A stretch of DNA of 64,000 nt from Centroberyx gerrardi (taxonomy: Eukaryota > Chordata > Actinopteri > Beryciformes > Berycidae): positions 11,491,616 to 11,555,615 of the forward strand of contig NC_135997.1 in the NCBI RefSeq assembly GCF_048128805.1, written 5' to 3'. The translations under genes were made by a program, and so were the position numbers. Below the pieces are notes generated by a model, which worked only from the letters and a program-made list of their open reading frames with translations, did no database searches and was not told the origin of the DNA. The stretch's first letter is position 1. Each line of letters begins with the position of its first letter. Shown in pieces: positions 60,382 through 64,000 of this stretch.

Positions 60382-63300
60382 CTAAAGCTGTATTTTCACA
60401 TCAACAGGAGGCTGCAGGTTCTCTCTCTGTGACGGCGGTCTGGGTGTTGCATCTTGTGAATGAGCCTCCCAAGATGAAATACAAGTTGATGATGATTTGT
60501 CAATGTGCCCGTCCATCTCTTTAACCCAGACTGCATACAGAGAGTTGGTCCTTTCATCAGACTGTATCGCAAAGACAAAGAGATGGAAGTGAGCTGAGAC
60601 AGAAGTAATGAGGTGTATTGAGTCAGTTCACCAGCTTACATACGGTAGTTTATAGCTCAACATTGAAATATTATGAGTGCATATATGACTGAATATCAGC
60701 TTCCAGACCACTGTGAGTGATAAAAAAAAAAACCCAGATGTAATGTGAAAAGGAGATGGCTCACCTGTGAGTGCTTCTCCTCTGTCTTGGTGTCTGCTGT
60801 CTGGCCTGATGATCTTTTGTCTAAATTGAGATACAGAGATGAGACATTTGCACCCCTCCATAATGGATGTAGACATCACCAGCATCCTGAAATGACTTTA
60901 AGCCTATGAATTAATATTTCCTTGGGATATAAAGAATGAAACACAGAACAAATCTCACCTGTGTATTTCACAGCAGCCACCACACCAACACAGAGTAAAA
61001 CAACACCTAACAGGCCCAGAACAGGCCACTGCCATTGGATCCCATGGGCTGTAGATTCATCTACAAATACTGACAATGAGGGATAAATTTCTCATATGCA
61101 ATACCATAGTATATAGTATCTAACCGAATAGGATATAACTCCCATTCGTAAATTATTTAAGATCGGAAGGCAAACTATGCCAGTTTACCCAATGATTTAA
61201 CAAAGAGGAACAGTTTTGATAAAAAAAAACGATAGAAATATTGACATACATGAATTAAACTAGCTGTAGTCGGCCAAAAAGGAACGAAGAAAGGGAAAAA
61301 GACATTTAAAGCCAGAAACATGACAGTAACACAGAGAAAACCAAAACGTTAAGGCCAATTAATGGGTCTAATCCACAGAGAAAACGATATTCATTTTATT
61401 TATTAGATTTGCATATCACGAAAATGTATATAGCTTTCACAAGTCTGTATACTGCATTATAAATAAAAACAATGGAATAATAAGTAAATGTATTGATTTT
61501 GCCATCATCCCTACTCCATCATCTGTACCTGCAGCCTCCCTTGCTGTGCTGTTCCCCGCTCCAGAGTTGGAATCCTTGTGATCCTTGTACCTGTAACCCA
61601 GGCTCCAGGTGTCCCGGCCCCAGTAGAAGCTGTTGGTCCGGAGGGGGAAGAACGGGGCCATGAAGGCCTGCGCTCTCTGGGCCGGATGGACCTGCTCACT
61701 GTCGGGGTAGGCAGCATCACTGTGGTCCTCTAACCATCTCTCAAGAAGCCTGACGCCCAGATACACAGCACACAATTATAATTATTAATCAGAGGTGTGA
61801 CCAAGTCAACTTTGCTCGAGTTCCAAGTCAGTCTCAAGTCTTGAGGCACAAGTCTCACGTCAAGTCCCAAGTCTAAATGTAGAAGTCAAGTCAGAACAAA
61901 TCAAGAATCAAGTATCAATTTAATAAGAATAAATAATAATAGAAAACAAAATATCTAGGACTTTTCAATGCAATATGGTTTTAAAACTATAAAAACTTGG
62001 TAAGTGCATCATGAGTTTGATTTCTATAATCAGTTTCAACTTAAATAAATTCAGTCATTCCATACAAAACATACAAAAGTCATTTACACAAACACAAGAT
62101 CCTACAGTCAGGACGGCTAAAATTTTATCTTTGTTGTCAAAGATTGCTCATTAACCAGGGAATCACACCAAGGATCAATAAACGGCGTTAGAGACTTTGA
62201 TCATGTCTGACCTACTTGTCAATGAAGCAGTGATGCAGCATGAATACTGGGTCGTTGGCAGCAGTAGGGACCAGAGACATGGTGCCGTTCAGGTATCTGT
62301 GGATCAGGTTGTGCATTGAGGCATTCAGGTGGCGGGAATCCTGGGGAATGTCAAATCCTGACGGGGCAGAGGAATACGTTTTAACCTAGATTTATAATTT
62401 ATTTTGCCCTCATTTTTTGTGCCCTTGATAGTTGACCTAGTTGGTACAAGTTGTTTGTAACATTTACTAATTAGCATCACTTACTATACTTCCAGTCTGA
62501 ATGCATACTTCAGTGATCACTACAATCAATTTGTGGCTTTATTTTTTATCTGGTCATACTTGCACAAAGCTTTTCTGGAAACCTATGATGTTAACAAACT
62601 ATTGAACTCCTGCTGACACAGATTTGAAGTAAGAGTTACTTGTTCATGATGGCATAGGACATTTAATAAGACATGATAAGCTATTTGATAAACCTTCTAG
62701 CTTGTTCCGGAAGCTGTTCGTGGAGGTTTTGTCAAATGGAGGGGTGTCAAAACTCTCTGCTGTCATAATGTCCTCCACGTCTTCAGCAGTGGGCAGTGTT
62801 TTGAACACAGGGTCCCTGCCGGGGTTGCGGATCAGACGGCCAGGTTCAGAGGCATCAGACTGGATGCAGATTATACCAAGAGATTCCTGAAATGGACATA
62901 TAGTCTGTGGGGCAAAGAAGGAGCAGAACAGAAGTTAGAGAGAGAGAGATAGCACAGGGATTTGGAAAAGAGTGGGAGTGAATGAGTGAATGGCCATTTG
63001 TAGCTGTGACCTCTCACCTCCCACTTCGAGAAAGGCGAAGCACCGTCTATACGCCCATCTTGGCCAACTCCTCCAAAGTACTGGTTAGTGCAGATGTTGC
63101 AGTGGTCGGTTCTGGTCCAATCCCAGTACGGGACGTAGAAGTCCTGATCCCCAGTGAGCTCCCTAATCTCTCTTTCGATGAAGAGTAGAAAAACGCGGTG
63201 CCAGAAGGCGAAAGCAGGGCCGCGGTGTGCAGAGTTATTTTCAGAACCAGCGTAGCTCTTAGCCGAATAGTAGTGCATCCACACGTACAGGTCATAGACG

Positions 63301-63809
63301 CTGGTGTTGCGAAAGTTATAGTTCCCCTCCACTGTGGTGTCCCTGCTGGTAAGGATCGTGTAACGGCTGCTGAGGCTCCGCTTGGCCTTGTGCAGGCTGG
63401 ACAGGAAGGTCTCCCTCTCCTGGTCGGTCAGCTCTGTTATTTCTTTCCTCTCCACATGATGCTGCTGCGAACACTGGGGTCCCTTCCAGCCCGGCAGGCA
63501 CTGACCGCAGTCAAACCCATCATAGTTCCCCCAGCAGGTGCAGACCGAATCGTAGAAGGCGCGGGGCCAGTTGACCCTGTAGTCGACCGGTTTGGGGAGG
63601 TCTCTTGCAGGGTGAGGTGCACACACTCCTCTCCCTGAGCTGAAGCCACAAGGAGAGCCTTTCCAGACGGGGCAACACATCCGGCTCTCCAAAGCCTCTG
63701 GGGCGGTGCAGGGCCGAGGAAACTGAGCCTGCACGACTCTGGGACACACAAGACACAGCAGGAAGACCGGCCAAGGCCAAGGCCAGGTGAAGTGAAGTAA
63801 CGGCAGCAT
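60382..63809 (-). CDS. Tyrosinase-family copper oxidase, complete, seven exons; not clearly TYR, TYRP1 or DCT
   Basis: Type-3 copper membrane protein. Exons in transcript order: 63809-63018, 62904-62694, 62357-62216, 61749-61529, 61060-60959, 60820-60765, 60561-60382. All are GT-AG, 1704 nt, 567 aa. A signal peptide (about residues 1-28, [19 protein letters not shown]) precedes a Cys-rich/EGF-like part ([19 protein letters not shown]). CuA histidines are at 179 (VWMHYY), 195 (AHRGPAF) and 204 (FWHRVF). CuB histidines are at 350 and 354 (MHNLIH) and 377 (LHHCF). One membrane segment (about 466-488, [17 protein letters not shown]) and an unusually long hydrophilic tail of about 80 residues follow. 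All six copper ligands are present, so it looks enzymatically competent. Compared with human TYR (529 aa, five exons), the inter-copper loop is shorter and the tail is split over extra exons. The ATG at 63809 was preferred to the upstream frame extension because that has no ATG. Confidence 0.9.
61790..62110 (+). mobile_element. AAGTC-rich hAT-like repeat in intron 3 of the tyrosinase-like gene
   Basis: Opens CAGAGGTGTGACCAAGTCAA and then follows the same word order as the inverted copy at 48607-49146, including TTTACACAAACACAAGATC near its end. It appears truncated at the far side. Confidence 0.6.
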
Positions 63810-64000
63810 GGTGGAGGAGAGGGAGACAGAACACCGTACTACCTCAGTCCCACTGGAGCACTGGGAGGACACTGGCAACTCATCAGCTTCCCATCTTGGC
63901 AGCTCCCTTTTAAAGGGCAAATGTCGTAAGAGGTTCTGGTTTGATCTTCATGCTGCAATATTTGAACAACTGGAACGTAAGCATTTCTGTGAATCCATGG
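63810..64000 (-). promoter_or_regulatory. Upstream region of the tyrosinase-like gene with TATA-like box
   Basis: The minus-strand word TTTAAAAG near 63907-63914 lies about 100 bases before the ATG and could be a TATA-like element. I looked for a canonical MITF M-box (TCATGTG) and did not see one in the 190 bases available. Confidence 0.3.

Noticed and set aside
63810-63920. Longer N-terminus for the tyrosinase-like protein
   Set aside because: The extension starts at TTG. The ATG at 63809 is followed directly by a good signal peptide.

Overview
This window is vertebrate nuclear DNA, almost certainly from a teleost fish. Genes have many short introns. There are abundant (CA/GT)n and (GA)n microsatellites, short hAT-like MITEs, tRNA-derived SINE remnants and teleost-style LINE tails. 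Gene content and exon structure match vertebrate orthologues closely. The species cannot be named from the sequence, and I see no viral or LTR element.

Layout. At 1-3805 lies the 5' end of rasa3 (minus strand): one coding exon at 3751-3805, with the rest of the window to its left being intron 1. A repeat-bearing gene-free stretch of about 6 kb follows. tpp2 (plus, 10386-23462) then has 28 constitutive coding exons plus a 39-nt cassette exon. It converges on three METTL21-family lysine methyltransferase genes on the minus strand: two mettl21c-like copies (27950-29442 and 30091-32398) and mettl21e (35666-38746). ercc5/XPG (minus, 39853-50024) has 15 exons and one U12-type AT-AC intron. It is head to head with blzf1/golgin-45 (plus, 51254-54132). 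trmt10c (minus, 55660-57282) is head to head with txnl4b (plus, 57873-58734). The window ends with a seven-exon tyrosinase-family gene (minus, 60382-63809) that I could not match to TYR, TYRP1 or DCT.

I joined exons by hand, requiring GT-AG sites (AT-AC once), frame closure and similarity to remembered human proteins. The joined lengths support the models: TPP2 1264 aa (human 1249), ERCC5 1188 aa (human 1186), BLZF1 405 aa (human 400), TXNL4B 149 aa (human 149).

The genes are not one pathway. tpp2-mettl21c-ercc5 is a conserved vertebrate block (human 13q33) and rasa3 is on human 13q34. blzf1, trmt10c and txnl4b come from other human chromosomes as I recall, so the ercc5/blzf1 junction looks like a rearrangement relative to mammals. 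The most notable points are the tyrosinase-family gene, a mettl21c copy with long acidic tails, a likely gene-conversion tract between the mettl21c copies, the AT-AC intron of ercc5, an ercc5 donor site inside a (GT)n microsatellite, and the conserved tpp2 cassette exon.
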